Counted from the stretch's first letter, positions 38,808 through 48,402 are shown. The stretch: 64,000 bases of DNA from Streptomyces sp. NBC_01445 (GCF_035918235.1 NZ_CP109485.1:3844001-3908000); one strand, 5' to 3'. The notes: generated from the sequence alone by a model not told the origin. Numbers and translations: made by a program.

Positions 38808-39904
38808 AGCTTCGGCGCAATCTCTTCGGTCCAGATCCGCGTGCGGTCCTCCGTGCTGAGGTGGCAGGCGGAGAAGTGGTCGCTGCCGACCTCGTGCAGC
38901 TCGGGCCGCTGGGTGCGGGTGATGCCGCCCTTGGGCAGGTCCGCGTACGGGCAGCGCGGGTGGAAGGCGCAGCCCGAGGGGACATTGATCAGGGACGGCG
39001 GCTGGCCCTTGACGGGGATGAGCCGCTCGGTCTGCTCACGGTCGATGCGCGGCATCGATCCGAGCAGGCCCCAGGTGTACGGGTGCTGCGGCTCGGCGAA
39101 GATCTTGTCGACGGGACCGCGCTCGACGCAGCGACCGCCGTACATGACCAGGACCTGGTCGGCGATCTCGGCGACGACACCCAGGTCGTGGGTGATGAGG
39201 ACGACCGCGGACTCGAACTCCTTCTGCAGATCCCTGATCAGGTCGAGGATCTGCGCCTGGACGGTGACGTCGAGGGCGGTGGTCGGCTCGTCCGCGATGA
39301 GCAGCTGCGGGTTGTTCGCCAGCGACATCGCGATCATCGCGCGCTGGCGCATACCGCCGGAGAACTCGTGCGGGTAGCTGTCGACGCGCTTGGCCGGCTC
39401 GGGGATGCCCACGCGGTCGAGCAGTTCGACGGCCCGCTTGCGCGCGGTCTTCTTGTTCACGTCGTTGTGGACGCGGTACGCCTCTACGATCTGGTTGCCG
39501 ACCGTGTAGTACGGGTGCATCGCGGACAGCGGATCCTGGAAGATCATCGCCATCTCGCGGCCGCGGAGCCGGCGCACGTCGTCCGGGGCGGCCTCGATCA
39601 GCTCCTTGCCGTCGAGCCAGATCTCGCCGGACATCTTCACGTTCTTGCCGCGCGCGCCGAGCCGGTGCAGGCCCATGATCGCCAGCGAGGTCACGGACTT
39701 GCCGGACCCGGACTCGCCCACGATGGACAGGGTCTGGCCCTTCTCCAGCTTGAAGCTGAGCCCGTCGACGGACTTGACCAGGCCGTCGTCGGTCGGGAAG
39801 TGCACCTTGAGGTCGCGCACTTCGAGGAAGGCGGTCGGGGGCTTGGCCGGGCCCGCGGCCACCGGCTCGCCCACGGCGGCACCGGTTTTGGACAGTTCGG
39901 TCAC
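38804..39904 (-). CDS. Oligopeptide ABC transporter ATPase, DppD/OppD type
   Basis: A 366-residue ATPase. Walker A is GESGSGKSV, the signature is [15 protein letters not shown], and Walker B is [12 protein letters not shown]. The C-terminal Cys cluster region reads [18 protein letters not shown], as in OppD/DppD enzymes. It starts at GTG 39904, overlapping the DppB stop by four bases, and its own stop overlaps the DppF start. Tight coupling implies equal production of the two ATPases. It has a Pro/Ala-rich first ~25 residues before the ABC domain. Confidence 0.95.
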   Translation of the reverse strand: MTELSKTGAAVGEPVAAGPAKPPTAFLEVRDLKVHFPTDDGLVKSVDGLSFKLEKGQTLSIVGESGSGKSVTSLAIMGLHRLGARGKNVKMSGEIWLDGKELIEAAPDDVRRLRGREMAMIFQDPLSAMHPYYTVGNQIVEAYRVHNDVNKKTARKRAVELLDRVGIPEPAKRVDSYPHEFSGGMRQRAMIAMSLANNPQLLIADEPTTALDVTVQAQILDLIRDLQKEFESAVVLITHDLGVVAEIADQVLVMYGGRCVERGPVDKIFAEPQHPYTWGLLGSMPRIDREQTERLIPVKGQPPSLINVPSGCAFHPRCPYADLPKGGITRTQRPELHEVGSDHFSACHLSTEDRTRIWTEEIAPKL

Positions 39905-40908
39905 GAGAGCCTCACCCGCGGGTCGGCGGCGGCGTAGAGAAGGTCCACCAGGAGATTGCAGAACACGACGAAGAACGCGGCGAGCAGCGTCACGCCGAGG
40001 ACCTTGGGCAGGTCGTTGTCGGTGATGCCCTGGACGGCGTACTCACCGATGCCGTGCAGGGAGAACACGTTCTCGGTGATCACGGCGCCGCCGAGCAGCA
40101 GACCGACGTCCATACCGAACACGGTGATGATCGGGGTCAGTGCGGCACGCAGGCCGTGCCGGCCCACCACGGTGCGCTCGCGCAGACCCTTGGCACGCGC
40201 GGTGCGGATGTAGTCCTCGTTCATCGTCTCCAGCATGCCCGAGCGGGTCAGCCGGGCGTAGATCGCGGAGTACAGCAGAGCGAGTGAACACCAGGCAGGG
40301 AAGAGGGTGTTGGCCCACTGTGCCGGGTTCTCCGTGAGCGGTACGTAGGTACGCCCGAAGATCGGGATCTGGTAGGTGAAGACCAGGAGCGCCAGCTGGC
40401 CCGTGAAGAAGATCGGCAGCGAGACACCGGCGAGGGCGACACCCATGAACGCGCGGTCGAAGAACGATCCGGGCTTGAGCGCCGAGATCACACCCACCGT
40501 GACACCGGACAGCAGCCAGATGACCGCGGCACCGGCGGCCAGGGACAAGGTGATGGGCAGCCGGTCGGTCAGCTCGGGCCACACCGCGACGTGGTTCTTG
40601 AAGGAGTAGCCGAAGCACGGCGCGTTGCAGTGGACCGTGGTGGGGCCGAGGTCATAGGTGGACCCCGCGAAGATCCCCTTGATGAAGTGCCAGTACTGGA
40701 GGTAAACGGGCTCGTCCAGGCCGAGGTTGTGCTTGACCGCCGCGATGTCCGCGGCCGAGGGACTCTTGCCGATGTACTGCTGCGCGAGCTGGTCGGCGGT
40801 CTGGCCGGCCATTCTCGGCAGCAGGAAAAAGATGCCAAACGTGACCGCGGTGACGACCAGCAACAGGATCACTGCCGCGATCAGCCGGCGGATGATGTAC
40901 GAGATCAC
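39901..40908 (-). CDS. Oligopeptide ABC transporter permease, DppB/OppB type
   Basis: A 335-residue inner-membrane permease with about six helices. The N-terminal segment MISYIIRRLIAAVILLLVVT and the EAA-loop region DYIRTARAKGLRERTVVGRHGLR (shown in part in other family members) are typical of DppB. The frame starts at GTG 40908, without a clear ribosome-binding site. It partners with the DppC-like permease encoded before the binding protein. A strong hairpin lies between it and the binding-protein gene. Confidence 0.94.
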   Translation of the reverse strand: MISYIIRRLIAAVILLLVVTAVTFGIFFLLPRMAGQTADQLAQQYIGKSPSAADIAAVKHNLGLDEPVYLQYWHFIKGIFAGSTYDLGPTTVHCNAPCFGYSFKNHVAVWPELTDRLPITLSLAAGAAVIWLLSGVTVGVISALKPGSFFDRAFMGVALAGVSLPIFFTGQLALLVFTYQIPIFGRTYVPLTENPAQWANTLFPAWCSLALLYSAIYARLTRSGMLETMNEDYIRTARAKGLRERTVVGRHGLRAALTPIITVFGMDVGLLLGGAVITENVFSLHGIGEYAVQGITDNDLPKVLGVTLLAAFFVVFCNLLVDLLYAAADPRVRLS

Positions 40909-40920
40909 GGGGACCGGCGC

Positions 40921-40954
40921 TGGTGCCCGCGGACCGTGCGGCCCGCGGGCACCA
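40921..40954 (-). terminator. 12-bp hairpin between binding-protein and DppB genes
   Basis: TGGTGCCCGCGG and CCGCGGGCACCA pair perfectly around the loop ACCGTGCGGC. It sits after the binding-protein stop (40981) and before the DppB start (40908), inside the operon. It may act as a partial terminator or 3' stabiliser, giving more binding protein than membrane components. Confidence 0.6.
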
Positions 40955-40980
40955 ATGCCTTCACCTGCCTTCCGGGGCTG

Positions 40981-42732
40981 CTACTTCTTCGTGGTGCCGA
41001 TGTTGAGGTAGTCGTACTGCCCGCTGAAGGCGGCCGTGGACACCAGGTTGGTGGCGTACGGGGAGCGGTACAGCAGGACCTTGAAGTAGGTCAGCGGGAC
41101 GAGCGCCGCGTCCTCCATGGCCTGCTTGTCGATCTGCGCGTACAGCTTGTTGCGCGTGGCCTCGTCGGGTGCCCCGATGGCCTCGGCGAGCATCGAGTCG
41201 ACCTTCTTGTCGTCGAGCTCCGACAGGGCGGTGTTGCCGGAGGCACCGACCGCCTTGCTGTTCAGGATCTGCTGCAGGAAGCCGTAGCCGGAAGGCCAGT
41301 CGGCACCCCACTGCATCATCATGATGCCGACGTTGTTCTTCTGGTTGAACTTCGGGACGCCCGCGTAGTCGGTGAAGTACTTGCCCGACGGGAACTGCTT
41401 CAGGCTGGCGTTGATGCCGACCTTCTTCAGCGACTCGATCAGCGCCTGGGCGCCGGAGACCTCTTCGTCACGGTCGCTGCGCGCGGTGATCGTGGTGTTG
41501 ATCTTCTTCTCGCCGCAGGCCTTCAGCGCGTCCTTGGCCTTGGCCACGTCGCCCTTGTTGCCGCTGGTGGCGTAGACGTCTTCCTTGGCGTAGCCCGTGA
41601 TGTCCGGGGGCAGCACCGTCGTGGCGACGTCACCGCGGATGGGACCGCCCTGTGCGGTCTGCACCGAGACCTTGTCGATGGCGTACTCGACGGCCTTGCG
41701 GCACTCGACGTTCGTGAACGGCTTCAGCTTGGTGTTGATCGCCGCGTAGACGAGACGGCCGCCGAAGGCGTTGTCCGTGTTCGCCATCTTCGACTTGTCG
41801 TTGACCAGCTGCGCCTGCGTCTGGGTGTCGACACCCTTGCCCTGCAGGTCGATCAGGGTGTCGCCGGACTGCAGGTCCTTGTCGATCGTCTGCTGGTTGA
41901 CCTTCAGGTCGACGACGATCTTCTCCGGGTACTGCTTGCGCAGCGGGTCGGACTTCGGGTCGAAGTTCTTGTTGCGGACCAGGACGGCCTGCTTGCCCTC
42001 CTGGTAGCTCTGGAACTGGTACGAGCCCGAGGACACGATGTGCTTGACGTAGTCGATGCCGTCGTCCTTGGCCTTCGGCACCGGCGCGGTCTGCGGGGTG
42101 GCGACCAGGTAGTCGAACTCCTGGAAGGCCTGGTTGAGATGGAAGACGATCGTGGTGTCGTCCGGCGTCTCGATGGACTTCAGGCCCTTGTCGCTCTTGT
42201 CCTTGTAGGGGCCCTTGTACTTGTCACCGCCCGCGAGGAACTGCTGGAAGTAGTTCGGGCCGAGGGAGAGCACGTCACGCGCGAAGTTCGAGCGCTCGAC
42301 GGCGTACTTGACGTCCTTCGACGTGATCGGCGAGCCGTCCTGGTACTTCAGACCCTTGCGGATCGTGTACGTCCAGGTCTTGCCGCCGTCCGACTGCTTG
42401 CCGGGCGCCGAGGCGAGGTCGGGGACGAGCGTGTTGCCCTTCTCCCCCGCGTCGGGCTTGAACGTCATCAGCGGGCGGGCGTACAGCCGGCTGAAGTTGT
42501 ACATGTAGGCGTAGTACGTGTTACCCGGGTCGAACGAGTCGGGGACGTCCGACATCGCGTAGGTGACCGTGCCGCCCTTCTTCGTCGAGGCGTTGACGAA
42601 ATCCTTCGTGGCGGCGTTCGCACCGGCCGACTTGTTGTTGTCGCCCGAGCCGTCGTCGGCCTTGCTGCAGCCGGCGAGCAGCAGGCTCACGCTGCCGATG
42701 GCCGCGACCGCGGCGATAGATGACCTTCGCAT
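40981..42732 (-). CDS. Oligopeptide ABC transporter binding lipoprotein
   Basis: A 583-residue family-5 solute-binding protein. The lipobox is SLLLAGCSKADD, Cys near residue 23, so it is a lipid-anchored extracellular receptor. Typical family strands are MSDVPDSFDPGNTYYAYMYN and WTYTIRKGLKYQDGSPITSKD. I start it at ATG 42732 (MRRSSIAAVAAIG); the in-frame ATG 42753 begins inside a GGAGGGG ribosome-binding site and is less likely. It lies between the two permease genes. The ligand is probably peptides, but nickel or other ligands use the same family. Confidence 0.95.
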   Translation of the reverse strand: MRRSSIAAVAAIGSVSLLLAGCSKADDGSGDNNKSAGANAATKDFVNASTKKGGTVTYAMSDVPDSFDPGNTYYAYMYNFSRLYARPLMTFKPDAGEKGNTLVPDLASAPGKQSDGGKTWTYTIRKGLKYQDGSPITSKDVKYAVERSNFARDVLSLGPNYFQQFLAGGDKYKGPYKDKSDKGLKSIETPDDTTIVFHLNQAFQEFDYLVATPQTAPVPKAKDDGIDYVKHIVSSGSYQFQSYQEGKQAVLVRNKNFDPKSDPLRKQYPEKIVVDLKVNQQTIDKDLQSGDTLIDLQGKGVDTQTQAQLVNDKSKMANTDNAFGGRLVYAAINTKLKPFTNVECRKAVEYAIDKVSVQTAQGGPIRGDVATTVLPPDITGYAKEDVYATSGNKGDVAKAKDALKACGEKKINTTITARSDRDEEVSGAQALIESLKKVGINASLKQFPSGKYFTDYAGVPKFNQKNNVGIMMMQWGADWPSGYGFLQQILNSKAVGASGNTALSELDDKKVDSMLAEAIGAPDEATRNKLYAQIDKQAMEDAALVPLTYFKVLLYRSPYATNLVSTAAFSGQYDYLNIGTTKK

Positions 42733-42789
42733 GATGGTCGGAATCCCCTCCATTGTCGGAAACTTGTGGAGCTCTCGGTGCGGCCTGAG

Positions 42790-43788
42790 TCAGCGGCTGC
42801 GCGGGTCGAGGGCGTCGCGGAGACCGTCACCGAGCAGGTTGAACGCGAGCACGGTGACGAAGATGGCGAGACCCGGAACGATCATGTATTGCGGATCGAC
42901 CTGGAAGTAGTCGACGGCGTCCTTGAGCATGCCGCCCCAGGAAGCCTGCGGCGGCTGGATGCCCACGCCGAGGAAGCTGAGCGACGCCTCGAAGATGATG
43001 TTCGTCGGGATCAGCAGCGTCGAGTAGACGATGATCGGGCCGACCAGGTTGGGCATCAGTTCCCGGAACAGGATGTACGGGCCGCGTGCCCCCATCCCGC
43101 GGGACGCGTCCACGAATTCCCGCTCGCGCAGCGCCAGCGTCTGGCCGCGCACGATCCGGCCCAGATACGGCCAGTTGAAGAATCCGATCACGAAGATCAG
43201 TACGCAGATGTGCAGCGGAAGCCCGTTCAGGCCGAACGCGCCACCCTGCAGGGTCGCGGAGATCGAGATCGCGAAGAGCAGCAGCGGGAACGCCAGGAAC
43301 GTGTCCATCAAGCGGCTGATGATCGAGTCGACCCGGCCGCCGTAGTACCCGGCGACGACACCGAGGACCGCCCCGATCACGTTCGACAGGACGGTCGCGC
43401 CGAAGGCGACGACGAGCGAGACCCACGAGCCTTCGAGGATGCGCGCGAGGATGTCACGGCCGAACTTCGGTTCCACACCGAGGGGATGGTCACCGCTCAT
43501 ACCGCCCAGTCCGCCCTTGGGGAGCGAGGAGGTGGGGTCGATGAGGTCCTGGTGGAACGTGTTCGGGTCGAGGCCGAAGAGGTGCTGCAGGGGGCGCGCG
43601 CAGGCGGCGATGAGGATGAGCAGGATGACGATGACGCCGCCGGCGACGGCGACCTTGTCCCTCTTGAAGCGGTTCCAGGCGATACGCCCGAGGGAACGCC
43701 CCTCGATCTGCTGCCCCTTGGTGCCGGCGAGCACAGCCTCGGGCTGCACCTCGGCCTGGGCCCCAGTGGTCTCGATCGGTGCGGTCAC
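42790..43788 (-). CDS. Oligopeptide ABC transporter permease, DppC/OppC type
   Basis: A 332-residue permease with six helices and an N-terminal cytoplasmic segment. The EAA-like loop near residue 225 reads LREREFVDASRGMGARG and continues into the membrane domain. The C-terminus LAFNLLGDGLRDALDPRSR is the typical DppC ending. The start is GTG 43788. It is the first gene of the operon, which runs DppC, binding protein, DppB, DppD and DppF, an order often seen in actinomycetes. The operon promoter must lie in the 459 bases upstream. Confidence 0.95.
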   Translation of the reverse strand: MTAPIETTGAQAEVQPEAVLAGTKGQQIEGRSLGRIAWNRFKRDKVAVAGGVIVILLILIAACARPLQHLFGLDPNTFHQDLIDPTSSLPKGGLGGMSGDHPLGVEPKFGRDILARILEGSWVSLVVAFGATVLSNVIGAVLGVVAGYYGGRVDSIISRLMDTFLAFPLLLFAISISATLQGGAFGLNGLPLHICVLIFVIGFFNWPYLGRIVRGQTLALREREFVDASRGMGARGPYILFRELMPNLVGPIIVYSTLLIPTNIIFEASLSFLGVGIQPPQASWGGMLKDAVDYFQVDPQYMIVPGLAIFVTVLAFNLLGDGLRDALDPRSR

Positions 43789-44247
43789 GGTGTGGTTGAC
43801 CCCTCTCGGCCGACTGTGGCCGGCCCACGCCCGCCGCTGTAGCGGCTTGATCCTGTTTCACACGCTGGACAGTCCGGGGACATGGCCCCGTAGTTGACCG
43901 TTCAGCTCGTACACAGAGTCGAAACCCCGTGTCTGCAGGGAGTCTTCAATGCGCCTGTGATCAGCCGCCAGCCCTCACCGAGAAAGGTTGCGCAACCGTG
44001 ATGAGGCGGAACTGGTGCAGTATGCGGACGTCGAAGTCACCTGAGCGGACAATTCACTCCCGCCCGGCAGGGCCCCACAGGGTCCGGAATGCGACACCGT
44101 GACCGATGTGGCGAGAATGCCCCGAGTGGTGCGTCAACCCCCCGCCAAACAGGGCGGAATGGGCCTTTGTCCTGTAAGTGCCAGTACGGGGTCGGTCGAA
44201 ACCGGCGGCATGCGGCGCCAGTTGGAACGGGACGGGCGTCGAACGGT
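43789..44247. other. 459-base intergenic region
   Basis: This gap separates the DppC start from the SseB-like stop, both on the minus strand. It must hold the promoter of the peptide-importer operon. I see a short CGGCC/GGCCG inverted repeat near 43807-43822 but no gene with convincing codon use and no confident promoter match. Open frames here look like noise. Confidence 0.5.
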
Positions 44248-45048
44248 TCAGTACGCCCCGTGCGGCGGCGGGTACCCGTACCCCGCGACGGGGGCGGGGG
44301 CGGCCGGGGCCGCGTGCGCCTCACGGTCGTAGAACGGGCGGGCGTTGGCGCGCAGCCACAGGGCGACGGGGTCGTGCTCGTCGGACATCGCGACCGTGGA
44401 GACGGGCAGTCCGTCGGGCACGGCGACGACCGACTGCTGCATCATCGCGCGCACCGCGTCCACGGACACCGGCGACGTGTCGTACACATCGAGGCCGATC
44501 GCCAGATAGGGCGCGCCGAGCGTCGGCTGGACCCAGGCGCGGCGCAGCGAGCGGATCGCGGTGGTGCGGTGCGCGTTCTGCGTGAGCAGGGCGTAGAACT
44601 GCGGGATCTCGATGGCGGGGTCGCTCAGGCGCAGCGGCCCGGCGGGCTGGCGGTCGAGGCCGCCCGCGATGCGGCGCAGGTCGAGCCACGGGATGCCGAC
44701 ACCGCCGCCGGGCGCGTGCGGGTTGAGCCAGAGGCCGTAGTGGTCGGGGTAGAGCGTGCGGGCCGCGTCGACCCCGCCGACGACCTCGTACGCACGGCTC
44801 CAGCCGGAGGCGGACAGCTCCTGGGCGGAGGTGACACAGGGGGCGTACGAGAAGCCCTCGACCTCCATGTTCCCGTACTGCGCGTCGGGGGAACCGGCCT
44901 GGCCGTGCCAGAGCAGCATCCACACCTGACCGGCGCCCGGGTCCGCGAGCGCGTTGAGCAGCGCCTCGTAGGCGTCGTAACGCCCCGGCGTCACCTGGCG
45001 CAGCATGTGCTCGACCTGACCGGCCGCGGCCGTGCCCGACGCACTCAC
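44248..45048 (-). CDS. SseB-like protein (first copy)
   Basis: A 266-residue soluble protein of the enhanced-serine-sensitivity (SseB) family from GTG 45048. Two SseB-type halves are visible: LLNALADPGAGQVWMLLWHG with DAQYGNMEVEGFSYAPCVTS in the first, and a C-terminal half with PAIEIPQFYALLTQNAHRTT and VAMSDEHDPVALWLRANARP. The tail is Pro/Gly/Tyr-rich. In E. coli sseB was found by its effect on serine sensitivity; its biochemical action is not known. A second, diverged copy lies just upstream, and glycine/serine genes are 2 kb away. Confidence 0.85.
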   Translation of the reverse strand: MSASGTAAAGQVEHMLRQVTPGRYDAYEALLNALADPGAGQVWMLLWHGQAGSPDAQYGNMEVEGFSYAPCVTSAQELSASGWSRAYEVVGGVDAARTLYPDHYGLWLNPHAPGGGVGIPWLDLRRIAGGLDRQPAGPLRLSDPAIEIPQFYALLTQNAHRTTAIRSLRRAWVQPTLGAPYLAIGLDVYDTSPVSVDAVRAMMQQSVVAVPDGLPVSTVAMSDEHDPVALWLRANARPFYDREAHAAPAAPAPVAGYGYPPPHGAY

Positions 45049-45216
45049 CCGTAACCGCCCCTTCGTGACGTACCCGACGATTTCGACCCGCTCCCCGCGG
45101 CGGGACCGCCCAGACAGGTCATGAAACCAGCTTAAGCGGCGATCCTGGCACCGACTTGACGTACGCGCGGTCGACCAGTTTCCCGTGTTTCCCGAACGGG
45201 GACCGGCGCCGGGCTT

Positions 45217-45984
45217 TCAGTGACCCTGCGTGTAGAACGGCCGCAGCGTGGCGCGCATCCAGTCACCGACCGGGTCCTGGGTGATGTCGAGCAGGACGAG
45301 GTTCACCGGCCAGGGCGCGGGAGCCCGGCCGAGGGCGCGGCCCAGGGCGTCCATGGGCAGGTTGCGCGCGGGGCCCTCCCACTGCGACAGCTCGACGCCG
45401 ACGAAGAGGAGGGGGTCGCCGCCCTCGACGCTGGCGAGGCAGCGGCGGGCGGTCATGACGACGCCGGACGCCTCGAACTCCTCGCGCACGGCGGCCAGGA
45501 AGTCGACCGGGTCGTCCTGCCAGTCGGGCTCGTAGAGGCTGACCCGGCCGCCCGTGGCGGGCCCGTCCAGCGGCGTACGGTCGGACTTGCACAGTTCGGC
45601 GACGGCGGGCGGGGGCAGCGGGACGCCGACGGCGCCGTCCGGATTCACCGCAATGCCGACCTGCGGCGGCAGCCCGCGCGCGAACTCGACGGCCGGCGCG
45701 ACCGTGCAGCCCATCCGGTCGCCGACGACCGCGAGGAACTGCTCCTCGGAGCTGAAGACGGGCACATAGGCCTGGCCCTCGATCTCCACCGTCGGCAGGT
45801 CGAGGTTCGGGCTGCCGGGGCCGCCGCCCTGGGGCAGCGGTATCCACACCTGGCTGCGCCCGAGGACCTCGACGATGCGGCCGCCCGCCGAGTCGACCCC
45901 GAGGGAGGCGGCGAGCACCTCCTCAAGCTCGTTGGCCGGCCACCCGCCGTACGGATGTGCGTGAGCCTGCGCCGGAATGTCCAT
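45217..45984 (-). CDS. SseB-like protein (second copy)
   Basis: A 255-residue SseB-like protein from ATG 45984 (MDIPAQAHAHPYGGWPANEL). The N-terminal SseB domain shows VWIPLPQGGGPGSPNLDLPT and AYVPVFSSEEQFLAVVGDRM. The C-terminal half resembles the first copy and ends VGDWMRATLRPFYTQGH, close to the PVALWLRANARPFY of its neighbour. The two share strand and domain order and probably arose by duplication. They are 168 bases apart and could be expressed together. Confidence 0.85.
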   Translation of the reverse strand: MDIPAQAHAHPYGGWPANELEEVLAASLGVDSAGGRIVEVLGRSQVWIPLPQGGGPGSPNLDLPTVEIEGQAYVPVFSSEEQFLAVVGDRMGCTVAPAVEFARGLPPQVGIAVNPDGAVGVPLPPPAVAELCKSDRTPLDGPATGGRVSLYEPDWQDDPVDFLAAVREEFEASGVVMTARRCLASVEGGDPLLFVGVELSQWEGPARNLPMDALGRALGRAPAPWPVNLVLLDITQDPVGDWMRATLRPFYTQGH

Positions 45985-46090
45985 GTGCCTACCACCCGCT
46001 CTGGAACCGCTCTGTCTGCGGCCGAACCCTAGCGCGTGCGGGCGACAGAACACCCTCCGCGTCCGCATGTGCACAGAGGGTCGCAGCCGG

Positions 46091-46807
46091 TCAACTCCCC
46101 TCGAACCTGATCCCGTTCAGCACATCCGTCGCGTCCCGGTCGAGCAGCACCGCGGACGCGCAGCCCCACGGCAGGTCACCGCGCTCGGCGGACTCCACCA
46201 GGCCCGCGACCGCGCGGCGGTGCCGGGCGAACGCGTAGCGCGAGACCCCGCGGCCGCGGTCCCGCTGGCCCGCGAGCGCCGTGCCCGCGTCGACGTCGAG
46301 CAGCATCAGATGCAGGTCCGCGCCGCGCCGCCCGGCCTCCTTGGCCAGCCAGCGCCGCACCCAGCGTTGCGTACCGCAGTCGTGCAGGACGACGCTGCCT
46401 CCCGAGCGCAGGGCGCGCCGCAGCCCGGCGAAGTGCGCGAGCCGCACGAGCGGGCGGTACACGGCGTACGGGAGCAGCCGCGGCAACCGGGCCGCCCAGC
46501 GGTCACGCGTGTCCTGCGAGTCGATGCGCACGGCTCCCCCGGCACCGACCACGCGGCGCATCAGCGTGGACTTGCCACTGCCCGGGAGCCCCGAGACCAC
46601 GATCAGGTCACCCCGCGCGAAGCCGAGGCGCCTCGGTGTGCGGCCGCCTCTGCCGCGCAGATCCCTGACGACCGGACCGCGCCCTGTCACCGCCCCGGGG
46701 CGGGGCACAGCGCGCTGCCCGACCCCTGCCGCCGCGTACGCACCCGCCGCTGCCTTGTGCACCGTGATCGTCCTCCCCGTTCCGGTCACGCCACCCTTGC
46801 CCGCCAA
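46091..46807 (-). CDS. P-loop AAA/zeta-toxin-like ATPase
   Basis: A 238-residue protein. Walker A is SGLPGSGKSTLMRR near residue 75; SGGSVVLHDCGTQRWVRRWL follows and the C-terminal half has RGRGVSRYAFARHRR. The kinase-like fold resembles zeta-toxin or small phosphotransferase P-loop proteins. The start is uncertain: 46807, or GTG 46789 with AAGGG nearby. There is no antitoxin partner visible. It is the last gene before the glycine riboswitch on the opposite strand. Function unknown. Confidence 0.75.
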   Translation of the reverse strand: MAGKGGVTGTGRTITVHKAAAGAYAAAGVGQRAVPRPGAVTGRGPVVRDLRGRGGRTPRRLGFARGDLIVVSGLPGSGKSTLMRRVVGAGGAVRIDSQDTRDRWAARLPRLLPYAVYRPLVRLAHFAGLRRALRSGGSVVLHDCGTQRWVRRWLAKEAGRRGADLHLMLLDVDAGTALAGQRDRGRGVSRYAFARHRRAVAGLVESAERGDLPWGCASAVLLDRDATDVLNGIRFEGS

Positions 46808-46910
46808 GTGTAAAGAGACGGTAATGCCCTACAAGTGGTTTCCCCGTACGGTCGGCATGCAATGATGTGCGCGCCAAGAGCACGACCAACTGCATACCGG
46901 CCGCTTGAAT

Positions 46911-47118
46911 CCGCGCGGGAGAGCTCCCCGGACGCCTACGCGTCCCCGGGGGCGCCGAAGGAGCAAGTTCCTCCCTTGAATCTCTCAGGCCCCGTACCGC
47001 GCGGGCGAGGCATATCTGAAAAGCGGGCGGCCCTCGGCCGCTCCACCCAAGGTGCAAGCCGCGACCACCTCTGTACGTGTGGCGCCGGCGAACCTCTCAG
47101 GTTCCGATGACAGATGGG
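46911..47118 (+). ncRNA. Tandem glycine riboswitch
   Basis: Two glycine aptamers lie upstream of gcvT. The first spans about 46911-47004: P1 uses the self-complementary CCGCGCGG (46911-46918 with 46997-47004), with GGGCGCCGAAGGAGCAA and AATCTCTCAGGCCCCGTACC inside, the diagnostic core. The second (about 47005-47118) contains CATATCTGAAAAGCGGGC, GGTGCAAGCC, GCGCCGGCGAACCTCTCAGG and GATGACAGATGGGG. The pair senses glycine and turns on glycine cleavage. This is one of the clearest features in the window. Confidence 0.95.
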
Positions 47119-47146
47119 GAGGAAGACCATCGCCCTCGTCTGTCAT
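47107..47146 (+). promoter_or_regulatory. Expression-platform hairpin of the glycine riboswitch
   Basis: ATGACAGA (47107-47114) and TCTGTCAT (47139-47146) form an 8-bp stem. Four of these bases (CAGA) also close the second aptamer P1, pairing with TCTG at 47015-47018, so the two folds exclude each other. Glycine binding would favour P1 and prevent the hairpin, fitting an ON switch. Confidence 0.6.
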
Positions 47147-47170
47147 GCCTGGGATCCTGGAGCACCACTC

Positions 47171-48310
47171 ATGAACAACGTCCCCCGTAAGACCGCCCTC
47201 GACGCCCTGCACCGCTCGCTGGGCGCGACGATGACCGACTTCGCGGGCTGGGACATGCCGCTGCGGTACGGCAGCGAGCGCGACGAGCACATCGCGGTCC
47301 GCACCAAGGCGGGCCTCTTCGACCTCTCGCACATGGGCGAGATCACCGTCACCGGGCCGCAGGCCGTCGATCTCCTCGACTACGCCCTCGTCGGCAACAT
47401 GTCCACGATCGGCCCCGGCCGCGCCCGCTACACCATGATCTGCCAGGAGGACGGCGGGATCGTCGACGACCTGATCGTCTACCGCCTGGGCGAGCAGGAG
47501 GCCGGTCTTCCTCACTACATGGTCGTCGCCAACGCCGGCAACGCGCAGATCGTCCTCGACGCGATCACCGAGCGCGCCGCCGGCTTCGACGCCGAGGTCC
47601 GCGACGACCGCGACGCCTACGCGCTGATCGCCGTCCAGGGCCCCGAGTCCCCCGGCATCCTGAAGTCCCTCACGGACGCCGACCTGGACGGCCTCAAGTA
47701 CTACGCGGGCCTGCCCGGCACCGTCGCCGGTGTGCCGGCCCTCATCGCCCGCACCGGCTACACCGGCGAGGACGGCTTCGAGCTGTTCGTCGCCCCGGAG
47801 CACGCCGAGAAGCTGTGGCAGGCGCTGACCGACGCGGGCGCGCCGGTCGGGCTCGTCCCCGCCGGCCTCTCCTGCCGCGACACGCTGCGCCTGGAGGCCG
47901 GCATGCCGCTGTACGGGCACGAGCTGACGACGGCGCTGACCCCCTTCGACGCCGGTCTCGGCCGCGTCGTGAAGTTCGAGAAGACGGGCAACGAGGGCCG
48001 CTTCGTGGGCCGCGAGGCGCTCGAGGCCGCCGCCGAGCGCGCCGAGACCGCGCCGCCGCGCAGGCTCGTCGGCCTGATCGCCGAGGGCCGCCGGGTGCCG
48101 CGCGCCGGGATGTCCGTGGTCGCCGACGGAAAGGTGATCGGCGAGGTCACCTCCGGCGCCCCCTCCCCCACGCTCGGCAAGCCGATCGCCATCGCCTACG
48201 TGGACGCGGCGCACGCCGCCCCCGGCACCGAGGGCGTGGGCGTGGACATCCGCGGCGCCCACGAGCCGTACGAGGTCGTGGCGCTGCCGTTCTACAAGCG
48301 CCAGAAGTAG
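47171..48310 (+). CDS. gcvT: Glycine cleavage system T protein (aminomethyltransferase)
   Basis: GcvT, 379 residues. It transfers the methylene carbon of glycine to tetrahydrofolate and releases ammonia. The folate-binding signature appears in [20 protein letters not shown] and the C-terminal half has [19 protein letters not shown] and [19 protein letters not shown] start it at ATG 47171, with CTGGAG 8 bases upstream, after the riboswitch. gcvH and glyA follow, so one-carbon units pass from glycine to serine. The P protein (gcvP) is not in the window. Confidence 0.96.
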   Translation: MNNVPRKTALDALHRSLGATMTDFAGWDMPLRYGSERDEHIAVRTKAGLFDLSHMGEITVTGPQAVDLLDYALVGNMSTIGPGRARYTMICQEDGGIVDDLIVYRLGEQEAGLPHYMVVANAGNAQIVLDAITERAAGFDAEVRDDRDAYALIAVQGPESPGILKSLTDADLDGLKYYAGLPGTVAGVPALIARTGYTGEDGFELFVAPEHAEKLWQALTDAGAPVGLVPAGLSCRDTLRLEAGMPLYGHELTTALTPFDAGLGRVVKFEKTGNEGRFVGREALEAAAERAETAPPRRLVGLIAEGRRVPRAGMSVVADGKVIGEVTSGAPSPTLGKPIAIAYVDAAHAAPGTEGVGVDIRGAHEPYEVVALPFYKRQK

Positions 48311-48402
48311 CCCGACCAGTCCTCACGGGGGCCGCCGGAAGTAACCCAGCGCACACCCCTCTCGTTCCGCAGCACCCACCCGCGTACAGGAGAATTCAGA
48401 TC

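Noticed and set aside
44099..44332. Small gene in the intergenic gap
   Set aside because: No ribosome-binding site, low-complexity Pro/Arg composition, and no third-position GC bias consistent with a gene.
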